Assembly: GCF_000143535.2 (NCBI RefSeq)
Contig: NC_037313.1
Location: 255,501 to 319,500, forward strand
Source of the DNA: Botrytis cinerea B05.10
Taxonomy: Eukaryota; Ascomycota; Leotiomycetes; Helotiales; Sclerotiniaceae
Reading direction: 5' to 3'
DNA: 64,000 nt
The translations under genes were made by a program, and so were the position numbers. Under the pieces are notes generated by a model. It was not told the DNA's origin and did no database searches. It worked only from the letters and a program-made list of their open reading frames with translations. Below are positions 22,240 to 37,443 of this stretch, one piece after another (the first letter of the stretch is position 1; each line of letters starts with the position of its first letter).

Positions 22240-22720
22240 AATTTGACCGATTTGGCGGATTTGCTCGATTAAAGTTGGTCGATTAAATTCAATCCACCAA
22301 ATTAATCACCCAAATGCACCCAATTGACCAAACCAACCAAGTTGATAAAAAAATCAGCAAATTCACTTATTTCACCAATCTTATCAATTTCATCAGATTC
22401 ATCAGGTTCACGAGATTCACCAGATCCATCGAATTCATCGAAAATTGTCCGAATTAGTCACGTTGGGCAATTTACTGTAAATTGACCAAATCAATTGTCT
22501 AAATCAACCATTTTCGTGTAGATGACGGGGGGTAACATATGGGCTGAGGGGCTGTTGGCACACGGTCAGATTTGAGTGGTTTACTATAGGAGAATGGTGA
22601 TGCTATAATCTGGGAATAATGAATTCGAAATTGATTCGTTGGTGTATTAGATAGTGTATAGAAAAGAGGTTTTACGAATCCGAAAACAGATTGATATAAC
22701 CTTACTATGTTTTTAGTAAA
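22240..22720 (+). repeat. Dispersed repeat E, copy 1
   Basis: Built of short ACCAAAT / CATCAGATTCATCAG motifs followed by a block related to LTR family L (CACACGGTCAGATTTGAGTG, ACTATAGGAGAATGGTGATG). The same order occurs at 55060-55475. Possibly an older LTR relative. Confidence 0.55.
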
Positions 22721-24050
22721 GTTGTAAAAATAGGTTTTATATTTCATTTCACCTGACGTGGGTAGGGGAAATCGGATTCAGGGGAGAGCGCTCGTGCGCT
22801 AAGATACGACAATATATATATAGTAGGGACATCAAACTCGTCTGGAGACGTAGATACCACGGGCAACCCTGCGTGTTAACACCGTCGCAGGAGCTAATGA
22901 GGCTCTTTACAAACATATACATATATCTAAAGTTTAGATGATTTAATAGTAGAACCTTACCATGGGATATTGGAAATCACATGTGTAGCACCTGCACACC
23001 ACCATAAAACTCAACCTTTCAGACTCTCCGGATATATAGTTATTAGGCTTATTATTATCAACAGTATATCCAACATCTCATACAATAACTAACTATGTGT
23101 AACTAGGTATCGGAACGTACGATATCATATGCCTAAGCGAATCACATGATTCTTCCCTTTATATATAGAGGGAAGAATCATACCTTTATAATAGATCATC
23201 GCAATTCATATTATTCATTTTGTATAGACTGTTTATAGTGCTTTACCTGGTGATTCGGATTCGACCTCCCCCCCTAAGTGAAACCAAATAGTAACTTGCT
23301 GTCTATTTCTGACAAATCTAATTGACCAAATTAATCAACTTATTACTCGATTTCATCAAATCAATCAAAATTATTCGATCAAACCTGTCACAAAGATACT
23401 TACATTCAGATAAATCACGCGGGATAACACGTAAGTTGACGATTCGTTCACACACAATCAGATTGAGATGATTTACTATAGGAAAATGATAGCCTTACAA
23501 TCTAAGAATAACGAATCTGAAGGTGCTCTGTTAGTGTGTCAGATTATGTGTATATATATATAAAGATCTTCCTAGAAAACTACAGTTCTGCAGATTTAGA
23601 TTCTAAAGATGAAATGAAGTTTGTTTATTCAGACATATCAGTTACAAAATCGACTAAATCAATTAGGGTCTTGGATGTGGATGGTCGGATCGGATCGGAT
23701 TGACTTGGATATAAATAAAAGAAAGGAACTTTCGAGTGAGGTTAGAAGGAACGAAAATAGATTGAAATAACTTCGAGATGTTGTAGTAGAGTCATGAAAG
23801 AGACTCCGTATGGTATCGTATAGTATTTCACTTGATATATATGGGTAGGAAAAATCGGATCTGGAAAAGAAAAGAGGAGGAAAAGAGGGTTCTTGTCTTG
23901 TATTGTATTGTGATATGATGGATGGTGCGGTGATAGGTTGTAGGGTTGTTGGATTCTATTGGAGATGTAGATATTATGTATGAGCCGTTGTAGAATATTG
24001 ATATTGTTGCGGGAGTTTATGAGATTCTTTACAAATAAATATGTGTAACT
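22721..24050. other. Repeat-rich, gene-free stretch
   Basis: Contains solo LTR copy 2 (23396-23646). It also has two diverged direct copies of a further block, about 22680-22920 and 23750-24030, sharing GGGTAGG.AAAATCGGAT and a later AGGCTCTTTACAAA / AGATTCTTTACAAA. They could be remnants of a retroelement's two ends. No gene. Confidence 0.4.
23396..23646 (+). mobile_element. Solo LTR, family L, copy 2
   Basis: 251 bp beginning TGTCACAAAGATACTTACAT and ending CAGTTACA, flanked by AAACC (23391-23395) and AAATC (23647-23651): a 5-bp target-site duplication with one C-to-T change. More diverged than copies 1 and 3. Confidence 0.75.
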
Positions 24051-25734
24051 ATAACTAAATAGTTATTATAGTTAACTATCTTATCGAAATTGCAAGTAAT
24101 GTACTTGATAAGTGTTTCCTACCTACTATTCTTATGCTTAGGTATATAAGTAATCTTAGGTGGGGGCTTGATGAAAGAGCGATAATATATATATAGGTGA
24201 GTACTATATTGATTTTGACATTGACATTGATTTGATATATTTGATTGATTGATTTTTGAATGATTATCTATATATTCTTGATCTTGAATCCTCACACATA
24301 TCGTAGATAAAATTGATTAACTATCTATAGTCTGGTCTTGAATATGTTCATTACCTACCTACCCACTTTCCCCGCGAACCAGGGGGTCAATCGCATCATT
24401 GATCATCAAATCCGACCCGACGGAAGATTCTTGGGGGTCAAGGGCGAGCTATCTACGGGTCAAAGTGTTGGTGGTTTTTCACGTTCGGTCAATTGGTTCC
24501 TCGGGTTTTGTAGTGGGGCTCGTTTGGAAAGTGCCGTGATCTAACTAACCTACTCTAGTAAGCACCTAGTAAGCACTAATAATTAACCCTTGATAGAGAA
24601 AGCTCCCGTTGCTAGGTGGGTACTGTTTTTTAACGTCAATCAAGGGAAGAAATTGAGGTGGGACGAGCTTACCTGGGTATTTGTGGTATTTGTACAACAA
24701 TCCTATCTAATAAGGTATCAAGATATTCCAGATACAAAATGAAGATTACGCATTTCAAGTAACTTGTGAATGATATCGGAAACTCGTCGAGAGTAAGAAA
24801 GAAGTACCGACCTACCTACCTCCCTACCTCCCTATCTAAGCGTGAAGAATTAAATCGACGTCACCACCCACCCACCTACCAAGTAAATTGCAAGAGAGAG
24901 AGAGAGAGAAATAACTCATGTTCTCTACCGCCCAGTTGAATTGATAAGTTATCCCAGTAGATACCCAGGTATATATAGGTACACACACACATATGAATAG
25001 CACGACGGAAAGCTACCGGTACGAAAGAACCCCCACTCGACAAGACGAGACCAACATCCACGCCCAGCCCAACAAGCAAGTAAGCAACCTTGAATGGTCC
25101 ACGCATCATATTTTCCTCTGCGCCATTGTGATTCGTCGCGCTTTCCTGTGGCTTGCCGTCTTCTCTACGCTGCGCGGACTGGAAGAGAAACAACGCCAAT
25201 GGAGCATGGATGCTGTACATGCCATACCGGACCGTGTAATTTGGGGGTGGAACGTGCTTTGAGACAAAACAGGGAGGGGAAAGTAAATAAATGATGGGAT
25301 GTGGAAGGGATGTTTTGGAAGACCTGCGTTTTTGAGGGGGTGGTGTGTATGGATGTATGGATGTATGGATGTATGGATGCATGTAAGTAAGTATTTATGT
25401 GTGTATGTTTATATGAGTAGATGTGTTAGGGTCAATTGTTGAATACTATCATATGAGGATTTATCCAGCACGGAAGACCTTTGATCGAGCGAGCGGACGA
25501 GACGATACAACATTTGATAGATAAAATGATAGCATTGTCGGAGGATGTAAGGAAATTGTCCAATACCTACCTACCGCCCTACACATATCAGGGAGAAGAC
25601 AATTGAAGATTTCTAGTGATAGCAGAGGCGTCACCCAGCCTCATATCTCAGATTGCATTTCAATTGGCAGCTCTTGTTCTCTCTTGTGAATTGTATTGTA
25701 TATTATTTTGTTGGCCCCGGCCCATTAAGCAAAA
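24051..25734. other. Intergenic boundary between accessory and core DNA
   Basis: Base composition and texture change here: TACCTACC-type microsatellite runs, no recognisable transposons, then the PMA1 promoter. The 168-codon minus frame at 24876-25382 is low-complexity and unconvincing. I see no gene. Confidence 0.45.
25346..25382. repeat. TATGGATG microsatellite
   Basis: Short tandem run of ATGGATGT-type units (GTATGGATGTATGGATG). No functional reading. Confidence 0.8.
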
Positions 25735-26286
25735 GTGGTGTCACTTCCCTCTCCCCTCTTCCCTCTTCCCTCTTCACTCTTCACTCTCGTCCCTCAACTT
25801 CACTCCCCTCACCCTTCCCTCTCTTTTCGCTGGTCGTTACTTCCACAATCAACACATTGGTACCCATTCGGACCTTCTGAATAAAAATTCTTTTTTCCCT
25901 CTCACCAATTCGTTAATTTTAATTCCTTCACCTTCCCTCTCTACCCGCACTCACTTTTTTTCCCTCTTCTCTTCTCTTCTCTTCCGACTCAATTCTTCTT
26001 CTACTTTGTTTTTCTTCTTCTTCTTCTTCCACCACACACCGTCTCGACATCAACTTACCCATTCTCGTCTTCCTCTTCCCCTCTCCCTCTTTAATAAAGT
26101 CATTACACAATTCCTGAATCATTAAAGATATTCCAAGCATCGAAATTCTTTTTCACACTCGACGAGGTCGCGTCGTTTATCCCCATAGAATTTGTTACCT
26201 CCTTTACTCGTTACCATCACCGACAGCAAACCTTGCACCAAATAAAGTGATCGATCCGCCACTTTCAATTCCGACCCATTGTCGTC
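25735..26286 (+). promoter_or_regulatory. PMA1 core promoter and 5' leader with long CT tracts
   Basis: Extended pyrimidine-rich stretch (CCCTCTTCCCTCTTCCCTC, TTCTTCTTCTTCTTCC) between 25735 and 26110, directly 5' of the H+-ATPase gene. CT-rich tracts before the start site are typical of highly expressed filamentous-fungal genes. Transcription start not determined. Confidence 0.55.
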
Positions 26287-29200
26287 ATGTCGCATTTGCC
26301 GGGTCAGCATGATATCCATCTTCATGGAACAACCGGTGCCGAATCGAGTAATCACTCATCCGATACACCTCCAAACCACTTGAGAACCAACATTGAACCA
26401 GGTCAATTTGACGAAAAGAATGGTGGTGTTCAACACACTTCTGCTGATGCCATCAAGCATGAAGAAGAGGAAGAAGAAGATGAGGACATGGACGCGTTGA
26501 TCGATGAACTCGAATCTCAAGATGGTCATGCTGAAGATGAAGAAGCCGAAGAAGAAAATGGTCCTGCTCAAGAACGTCCTGTCCCCGAAGATTTACTTCA
26601 AACAGATACTCGCATTGGTCTTACCGATTCCGAGGTTCAAGCTCGTCGTAAGAAATGGGGTTTGAACCAAATGAAGGAAGAGAAAGAAAATTTGTTTCTC
26701 AAATTTCTTGGCTACTTTATCGGTCCTATTCAATTCGTTATGGAGGTACGTTTATGCAGAGTTCTGACCATGATTCTTAAATCCTCCGCACCCCGCTATT
26801 TCGCGCTTTTTAGATCTGCATGGATTCTCCACAGATCATCTCGTGTTGAAGGTCGTGGCCGTCGATTCGATGCATCCGAGTGGAATCTATCAGCAATCGT
26901 TCCAAATCCATGATGCTGAAAGATTGGTACTAATTGAATGATTTTTTTAATAGGCTGCTGCTGTTCTTGCTGCGGGTCTTCAAGATTGGGTCGACTTTGG
27001 TGTCATTTGTGCTCTTCTTCTCCTCAATGCCACTGTCGGTTTCGTCCAAGAATACCAAGCAGGTTCTATTGTCGATGAACTGAAAAAGACTCTTGCCCTC
27101 AAAGCTGTTGTTCTTCGTGATGGTCGTCTCTATGAGATTGAAGCTCCTGAAGTTGTCCCTGGTGATATTCTTCAAATTGAAGAAGTAAATTCAACGCCTT
27201 TACTCCACATTTCCAAGCAAAACTAATATCTTTTCACAGGGTACCATTATTCCTGCCGATGGTCGTATCGTTACCGATGATGCTTTCCTTCAAGTCGATC
27301 AATCTGCCATCACTGGAGAGTCTCTTGCTGTCGACAAACATAAGGGTGATACATGTTATGCATCTTCTGGTGTCAAGCGTGGTGAAGCTTTCATGGTTAT
27401 TACCGCCACTGGAGATCATACATTCGTTGGGCGTGCAGCAGCTTTGGTCAATCAAGCCTCAGCAGGAACTGGCCATTTTACTGAAGTCTTGAATGGCATT
27501 GGTACGGTTCTTTTGATCCTGGTTATTTTCACCAACTTGGTTGTCTGGATCTCGTCTTTCTATCGCTCGAACCCAATCGTTCTGATCCTCGAATATACTC
27601 TAGCCATTACGATCATTGGTGTCCCGGTCGGTCTCCCAGCGGTTGTCACTACTACCATGGCTGTTGGTGCTGCTTATCTAGCCAAAAAGAAAGCTATCGT
27701 CCAGAAATTGTCTGCTATCGAGTCACTTGCAGGTGTCGAAATCCTTTGCTCAGATAAGACTGGTACATTGACCAAGAACAAGCTCTCTCTCGCCGAGCCA
27801 TTCACAGTTCCAGGTGTAGAGCCTGACGATCTTATGCTGACTGCTTGCCTTGCTGCCTCGAGAAAGAAGAAGGGTATTGATGCCATTGATAAGGCTTTCT
27901 TAAAATCTCTTCGTTACTATCCACGCGCCAAGTCAGTCTTGTCCAAGTACAAAGTTCTTGAGTTTCATCCTTTTGATCCTGTTTCCAAGAAAGTTCAAGC
28001 TGTCGTCGAGTCGCCTCAAGGAGAAAAGATTATTTGTGTCAAGGGAGCTCCACTCTTTGTTTTGAAGACAGTTGAAGAAGACCACCCAATCCCTGAAGAA
28101 ATTGACCAAGCCTACAAGAATAAGGTTGCTGAATTTGCCACTCGCGGTTTCCGTTCTCTTGGTGTTGCACGAAAGCGTGGTGAGGGTCAATGGGAGATTT
28201 TGGGTATTATGCCTTGCTCGGATCCACCACGTCATGATACCGCCCGTACCATCAATGAGGCTAAGACTCTCGGACTTTCCATCAAGATGTTAACCGGTGA
28301 TGCTGTTGGGATTGCTCGTGAAACTTCAAGACAGCTTGGACTTGGCACCAACGTTTATAACGCTGAACGTCTTGGTCTTGGTGGTGGTGGAGACATGCCT
28401 GGTTCTGAGGTCTATGATTTCGTCGAAGCCGCAGATGGATTTGCTGAGGTTTTCCCTCAACATAAGTACAATGTTGTGGAAATTCTTCAACAGCGTGGAT
28501 ATCTTGTGGCTATGACTGGAGATGGTGTCAACGATGCCCCATCACTGAAGAAAGCCGATACTGGTATCGCTGTAGAAGGTGCTTCGGATGCCGCTCGTTC
28601 AGCCGCTGATATCGTCTTTTTGGCTCCTGGACTCGGTGCTATCATTGACGCTCTCAAGACTTCTCGACAAATTTTCCATCGCATGTACGCCTACGTTGTC
28701 TATCGTATCGCTCTGTCAATACATCTTGAGATTTTCCTTGGTCTCTGGATCGCCATCTTGAATAGATCTCTCAATATTGAATTGGTCGTTTTCATCGCCA
28801 TTTTTGCAGACGTCGCAACTCTTGCTATTGCTTATGACAATGCACCATTCTCCAAAACTCCTGTTAAGTGGAACCTTCCAAAATTGTGGGGCATGTCCGT
28901 TCTCCTTGGATTTGTTCTCGCCGTCGGCACATGGATTACTCTCACCACCATGATCGCTCGTGGTGAAGATGGTGGTATCGTTCAAAACTTTGGTGTTCTC
29001 GATGAGGTTGTCTTCCTTGAGATTTCTCTCACAGAAAATTGGTTGATTTTCATCACACGTGCCAATGGTCCTTTCTGGTCATCACTCCCATCATGGCAAT
29101 TAACTGGAGCTATTCTCATCGTTGACATCATCGCAACATTTTTCACCTTGTTCGGTTGGTTCGTTGGAGGTCAGACTTCGATCGTTGCCGTCGTTCGTAT

Positions 29201-29448
29201 CTGGGTTTTCTCCTTTGGAGTTTTCTGTATCATGGGTGGAGTTTATTATCTACTTCAAGATAGTTCTGGCTTTGACAACCTAATGCATGGTAAATCACCA
29301 AAGAAGACACAAAAACAAAGATCTCTGGAAGATTTTGGTAAGTGGATTACCCCGACTCTTATGTCATTTTACGAACAAAGCGCTAACTTATACTTCTTTA
29401 GTCGTCTCACTTCAGCGTGTCTCCACACAACACGAAAAGTCGGCTTAA
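26287..29448 (+). CDS. PMA1: Plasma membrane H+-ATPase (P-type, P3A)
   Basis: Pumps protons out of the cell using ATP and energises nutrient uptake. Exons 26287-26745, 26954-27184, 27240-29337 and 29402-29448 give 944 aa, normal for fungal PMA1. The N-terminus is acidic ([20 protein letters not shown]), with IDELES typical of the family. Later motifs are [17 protein letters not shown] in TM1, ITGES in the actuator domain, phosphorylation site CSDKTGTLT (Asp about 402), and [20 protein letters not shown] in the hinge. The last small exon encodes [15 protein letters not shown], the C-terminal autoinhibitory tail with the conserved Ser-Thr pair phosphorylated on glucose activation in yeast. Introns are 208, 55 and 64 bp. 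Essential housekeeping gene; it anchors the core island of this window. Confidence 0.97.
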
Positions 29449-30471
29449 AACTTAAACTTCATAATTTACAGGTGCACATTAATTATAGAATGTGCAGCTT
29501 TTACGAATATTCCCTTGTGTTATTAATTAGGCAGTTCGTGTGTATAAAACTTCAGACGGGCTCATAGGTATCAAAACTGCTTGCTATTTTCGAGCTAAAA
29601 AGTTCAAATTGCTTACTTGCTGGGAATAGAACTCGTACATTGTTTCTTAAATAAGAGATCAATTACGATTAACTTTTGGCACAAGGAAATTGAAGCAGAT
29701 TTGAGCGTTTTTAGTCATTTTTTATTTAGATGATAATAGCGTCATCCTAGAGTCTTAAAAGTCTTTAATAATTACAAATAAATTTTCTTGAGTATGATTT
29801 GGGCCTGTGAACAATGAGTGAGTGAGTGGTTGAATAAGTGAGTGGCATTGGAATCGTGAAGAATACGTGAGTGAGTGATTGATTGAATAGGTGAGTGGCA
29901 TTGGAATATATTAATTGTTCAACGGTCCTGATGGTACGAAGGTGATATTGGGGAACAGTAGCTTCTCCTTTCCCTTCCTTTCCTTCCCATGATGAAATCT
30001 GTGTTGATTGGCATCTCTGCTCTACAACAATCCTACATAAACTACAATGAACGAACGGGCAAATCTCACAGAGTCTGGGAATCTCAAACTTCAACCGGAA
30101 GAACAAACTTGAGCAAAAGTGGTGTGACCAAAAAAAAAAAAGGTTCAACTATTAAGACAAGACTTCATACATGTATAAAAAGGTAACTCTAGGGAATCTC
30201 GCACTCCCACTCCCACTTCCACTCCCACTTCTCATCCATCTTCATTCCTCAAAATCAAAATCAAAATCGGGAAGATTTATTTATTTGTCTGTATACAACC
30301 AAACCCCCGCCCCTTCCGATCCCCCTTCCGACCTCATATCGTACCGTATCATATCATATCATATCATATCGTAGATAGATAGATGAGATGAGATAAGATA
30401 CGCTGCGCTCGTAATAAAAGCGTCACAGCAACGCAAAGCAAAGCGCCAATCAAACAAATCAAACAAGCAAT
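29449..30471. other. Convergent intergenic between PMA1 and acyl-CoA synthetase
   Basis: Holds the 3' UTRs of both convergent genes, several GTGAGTGG-type short repeats (29815-29900) and an ATCATATCATATC run (about 30340-30370). No gene seen. Confidence 0.5.
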
Positions 30472-32897
30472 CTACAACTTCGCCATTGGTTTCTCGTCGG
30501 CCAAGGCTTCGGCGTACATCTTGTCAATGTGATCTCTGAATTTCTTTGCCGTTTGGGGACGCTTGAGTTTGAGTCTGTTTTTTTGTGGGGTTAGCGTGTG
30601 CTTTCTGTGTGTGTGTGTGTGTGTGTGTTGTTTTCATCTCTCGTTTCTCATTTCTCATTACTCTTTGAGGAGCCCCGGACCGGAGAAAAGAGAGAAATAA
30701 AAATAGAAGAGTAAAGGGTAAAGGGGAAAAGAAGAGGAAGAAAAAAAAAACTTACGTTGGAGTCAAAAGTTCGTTATCAATGGTAAACGGTTCGATATCC
30801 AAATACACATTCTTCACCTTCTCATAGCTGTTGAACTTTGATTTCTTGCCTACGCCCTCCAACACCTTGACAAGTTGCATGCGCACTTTCTTCTCATTAC
30901 CCGCTTCCTTGAGTCCCGCAATATCCTCACTCTTGATTTCTCTGCCCAGAATCTTGCTCACCCACGGCGCGAACGTCACGGGATCTACTCCAAAGATTGC
31001 GACTAGGAAGGCTTGGGTCGAGTCTCCGTGCACGTATGCTTGGGCGAGGAGATTGCAATTTGCCAAGTAGACATTTTCGATGCGTTCGGGGGAGATGTAC
31101 TCGCCCTGAGCGAGTTTGAGGACGTTCTTTCTACGATCGATGATTTTGAAGCGGCCCATGCTGTCGACTTCTCCAATGTCACCGGTGTGGAACCAGCCGT
31201 CGGCGTCAATTGCTTTGGATGTTTCGGCTTCGTTGCGGTAGTATTCGCGGAAACGGGCGGTACCTCGGAGAAGAATTTCACCCCGAGGATTGGGTTTGTC
31301 GGTGGCGAGGTACTCCATGTCGGGGACGGATTCGAGGCATACTTCCACTGTGGAGAGGAAAAAGGTTAGTGAGGTTTTAGTTGGGAATATGGAAGAAACT
31401 TACTAGATGGGCTTACACCTCCGCAATTACCGGTAGTGTAATCATCATCGTATTGTACAAGACCATGTGCATAGGTTTCGGTAAGACCATAACCTTGAAT
31501 GAACTTGGCACCAAATGCTGCACGGAGGAATTGATGAAGACCAGGATCAATCGGAGCACTTCCAGTTACCAAACCACGAGCTCTTTGAAGACCAAAAGCA
31601 CTAGCTAATTTAGGAGTCCAGACACGATCATAAAGAGCGTGTTTATTGGTGGCTTGTCCAGGTGGAAGTTTCATCGATGCAAGCTTGGTGTTGATAATAT
31701 GACGACCGATTGTGCCCTTGACACCTGGAGCATCGATAGTAGCGGCTTTGATAGCGGATCCAAATCGATTGTAGAGACGAGGAACGGAGTTGAAGGCTGT
31801 TGGGCGAAGAAGCTTCAAGTCGTCGACAAGTCCAATAATATCACCACGGAAATAACCAATAGCTGATCCTACAGCAAGACAACCATGCTCGGCAAGACGC
31901 TGGTAAATGTGTGCCAATGGAAGGTATGAACAAATAACATCATTAGGCAATGGATCAGACACAACTCTCGAAATAGAAGTTGCTGCAACAGCGTGTGCAT
32001 GAGTAAGAACCACACCCTTGGGATTGCCAGTTGTTCCGGAGGTATAATTGATTGTAATGATGTCTTCTGGTCGAGGTGGGTTCATTGGAGAGTTTGGAGA
32101 AGCGGCTCCAATAGCTTCAACATCTCCAATATAATGAATAGCGATTCCAACTTCAGCCGCGAGAGCATTTAGGATCGATTTCTTTGTGTTTCCAGGCTGT
32201 TCCCCTTCATCCAAACTGTCAAGACAAATAATGAGCTTCAATGTAGGTATTCTCGGCGCCAACTTCAATAACGTTGGAATATGTGGTAAACTCGTACAAA
32301 CACAAGAAAGCGTCGCATGGTTAACGATGTATTCCGTTGTATCCGGTCCGAGAGTGTCGTAAATAGAAACCGTGAAGAGGGATTGAGACATCGCTCCCAA
32401 ATCTACAGGTCATGTCAGCCCCCACCCTGCAATGCACAATGCACGTAGCAATAGCTCCAAGATCTCTTACCAACAATCTGCCATTCCGGACGATTTTGAC
32501 ACCAAAGACCCACGCCATACCTATCATCTGTGATTCCCGCCCTCTTGTGAAGCTCTACCAATCCCACACCGAAGTTCTTTCTGCGCTCTGCCGTCTCCGC
32601 ATATGTGATCCATTGATAGTTACCATGAGTTTTCGTAACAGGATCCCAAGGTCTGTGACCCAAACATCTAGCATTTGGTCTCTTTCTTACAGCCTTCTCG
32701 AAGAAATCATGACTAGTCAAACATTCTGGATCGACGGTCTGTAGTAAAGGCTTATTCACGAATTGATAATGCCTGTAAATGCCACTGCGATCTTCGCGCG
32801 CACTGCCCGGGATCGCAAGGGAGTAGGGCGAGCCGGGAGGAGGAGATGCTCGGATAGTCTTCACATAAGTATCGGGATCTTGTACCGTCGGTGCCAT
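30472..32897 (-). CDS. Long-chain fatty acid-CoA ligase, C-terminal AKL
   Basis: Adenylate-forming enzyme that activates long-chain fatty acids to acyl-CoA (ATP to AMP + PPi) for lipid synthesis or beta-oxidation; Faa1/Faa4-type. Exons 32471-32897, 31404-32402, 30756-31347 and 30472-30574, all in phase, give 706 aa, usual for the family. AMP-binding motif INYTSGTTGNPKGVVLTH (about 258-275) and the fatty-acyl-CoA-synthetase signature DGWFHTGDIGEVDSMGRF (from about 522) continuing into DRRKNVLKLAQGEYISPE are complete. The last three residues are Ala-Lys-Leu, a plausible PTS1 peroxisomal signal, so this isoform may serve peroxisomal beta-oxidation. The 181-bp last intron carries a (GT)n microsatellite. 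Confidence 0.95.
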
Positions 32898-33660
32898 CGT
32901 GTCTGACTAGATCTCTAAAAAGTAAACATCAGTCAGTACTTATTCAACATTGAACAGAGGTTAGGAGGCTGGGAGTTGAGCGCTCGCGATGAAGGATCAC
33001 GAACCTTGGAATGTATAAAAGAAATGATAAAAGATTTATGCTATAAAACTGGTGGAAACTGTATCGCAATGAAGATCTATAGAACAAACGATGCCAAATG
33101 GATTCCAACACCGAATGAAGTGTGTAAATAGATCAAGTATCGAGATTCATTCAAAAGGTGCATGTGAAGAAATGGAGAGTGGCCTCGCCCGAAGCCTCGA
33201 TGGTCGCGTTTCGTTTTACCTCGGTATCTGAGCGCTGGGACATAATATCATTCCAGAATGTGGAGAAGCTTTGTAAATCGCAATCACAATTTGTGAAGGA
33301 TTGGAAATGACCGACATATCCATTCTGATAGGGGGAGAATATTGGTAGAAAGTGGGTTTGAATAAACAATCATAAATTCTCCACGAAGAAAAGTGGTCAG
33401 CGAGGTACAGATGCAATGTAATGTTCGGGAGGTGGACATCTATATCCGAGTTGCTACTTTAACCAATCTATCGGTATCACAGCAGTAATGGTTGATTCTT
33501 GATTGAATGTATAGTTAAGTTATTTGTATTATTACTTTGTAGTAAATGGTGCTTTATCAGTATTCCGTAGAGTGACCATCAACAATTCCACAATGCTCAC
33601 ATCTACTTTCTACTTAGCCAGAGAAATTTTGGAGAATACTTTAAAAAGGGGGAGAATCAT
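32898..33660. other. Intergenic, promoter of acyl-CoA synthetase gene
   Basis: 763 bp between the acyl-CoA synthetase start and the 3' end of the sulfhydrylase gene, both on the minus strand. Small frames inside (33151-33416) have no recognisable content. No motif assigned. Confidence 0.45.
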
Positions 33661-35685
<2,025 letters not shown>

Positions 35686-37443
35686 GTTGATTTGATCGAT
35701 TATTCTTCAGTTCCGGAGTTGAATAAGATTTGAGAGATTGAGGAAATCATAGGAATGAAAAGACCGCGAACCTCGGGAAGCTTTTTAAATCAATAGATCA
35801 ACATCTTTGTTTCCCCTCATTCCCTTTGGGTAAGACAAATAGCTCTTTCCAATTGAATTTGATGGCCATAGTGGGGTAATATGTTATACATTCATTGGCT
35901 TGAGCACGCCATTTCTTTCATTCTTGAGGTAAGATCTTACAAGTGATGAGAACGGAAGGGCTCACTGCGGAGTAGACAACATTGTATTGAAAATGGATGG
36001 TCTGAATGGCTTCATTTCATCATTCTGTTCCTATCGACATCGTCTTGATATTTTTAGGATTGCTGACTCATCGGATCAAAGTTGACAGTCTTACCAGAAC
36101 CTATCAGCCCTGGGCTTTGACCCTTCTTTCATCACCACAGTTTCCAAACAATTTATTGGCCTCAACAACAACTCCGTGTTGGTGTTACGACTTCACTTCG
36201 TGTTGCATTACAGATCAGATTTCTCATTCATACTACATTAGCCTACAAATCACAGCTTTGTCTTTCCATGCACCATAGCGCCGTGATGTTCCGTCGCAAC
36301 TCCAGATGATACAGTGAAATACACTTTTCTCAACATCACTTCCACAACAGACATCTGACACGGCAATCCCATAACACTACGAAGGATGGGCTACGATGTC
36401 AGCCCCGCGTCCAAGCATTCCAAATATTGTAGCTCAAGAAGGTCTCACGATCCACCGCCTTCAAACGAAAAGCTCGAAGATACGACTCCATAGAGGAACC
36501 GCAATCTTGTGGTTATTTCTTGGCAACACAACACTGACACTCTTGGAACTTCTTGGGAGGTGGCACTGGAACTTACTTGTAGGTTGAGATGAGCATATCC
36601 ATTTTTAAGCTTTGCAGTTGAGTTAGTAGATTTGTGTTGTAGTCGGTGTTTCATGCTTTGAGATAAATAGAAGCTTGTGAGATGTCCGAGCGGATAATTC
36701 CTCAGCTTCTAGACAAAGCGTACTTAATGTTTCAATTGGTTACTGCTATTATTATTGAAGGTCGTGAGATGCCCGCTTTACTAAAGTATTTCAATCTGCA
36801 GTGTAGAATCTTCTTAGAGGTGGATATTTCAGGGTCAGTGGGCTTTGAGGTCATACAGTTCAATGCGCGCGTTTGCGGGAGAACATCATTTGATGATTGC
36901 GGTCAACACATGTTTTCATTGGTTGCGATCCTTAATTCCAATAATAAATATCCTCCGTCAGGTTACTTAGCGGTTGAATCGTCCTACGTATCGCGGGGAA
37001 CGCAAGCAGGCATTTTCCACTGTAGCCGGGACGTCGTTAACGATTATCATTGGTCATATAGCCCTGTGTCCTCAATATAATGCCGTAGATCCTTGTTTGA
37101 TGGGGAGTTGAGAACCGGCATGATCTGTGCGATGGATTGATATACCGTTTCAAACATGATACTGAGTTTATGCATCTTTTCCACTTTGGCTGCAATGGAA
37201 ACCATTCGGCCTTCAGACTTTGTCTACTTAATTCTATTGTAATTATAATATCAGTCTGTGACTCTTTTGTATTTCATCTCCTTTCAATTTTTCTCCACTT
37301 GTCTCCTTTTTCTACTTGTATACATCCTCTTCCAATTCACTCATTTACGCGCGCCCAAGTTGCTGCTGCGTTTTCCTACGACTATTAAGACCATCAATTT
37401 CACGACAACAAGATTTCCCAAATAACAATACTTTAATTTCAAA
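35686..37443. other. Divergent intergenic, MET17 to MARVEL-like gene
   Basis: 1.76 kb with promoters on both sides. A 132-codon plus frame (36682-37080) is open but has no recognisable domain, and I do not call it. The last 200 bp before 37444 are CT-rich and fit the promoter/leader of the MARVEL-like gene. Confidence 0.45.

Noticed and set aside
24876..25382. 168-codon minus-strand ORF
   Set aside because: Low-complexity sequence over microsatellites, no recognisable domain.
25616..26125. 169-codon plus-strand ORF
   Set aside because: Pyrimidine-rich PMA1 promoter/leader producing a Ser/Pro/Leu/Phe-rich frame.
32415..32744. ORFs overlapping the acyl-CoA synthetase exon 1 on the plus strand
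   Set aside because: Antisense shadows of a clearly conserved exon.
36676..36720. tRNA-like start (GATGTCCGAGCGG)
   Set aside because: No acceptor-stem partner, anticodon arm or T-loop could be found downstream.
36682..37080. 132-codon plus-strand ORF
   Set aside because: No domain recognised and no supporting splice or context. Could be real, but not supportable from sequence alone.
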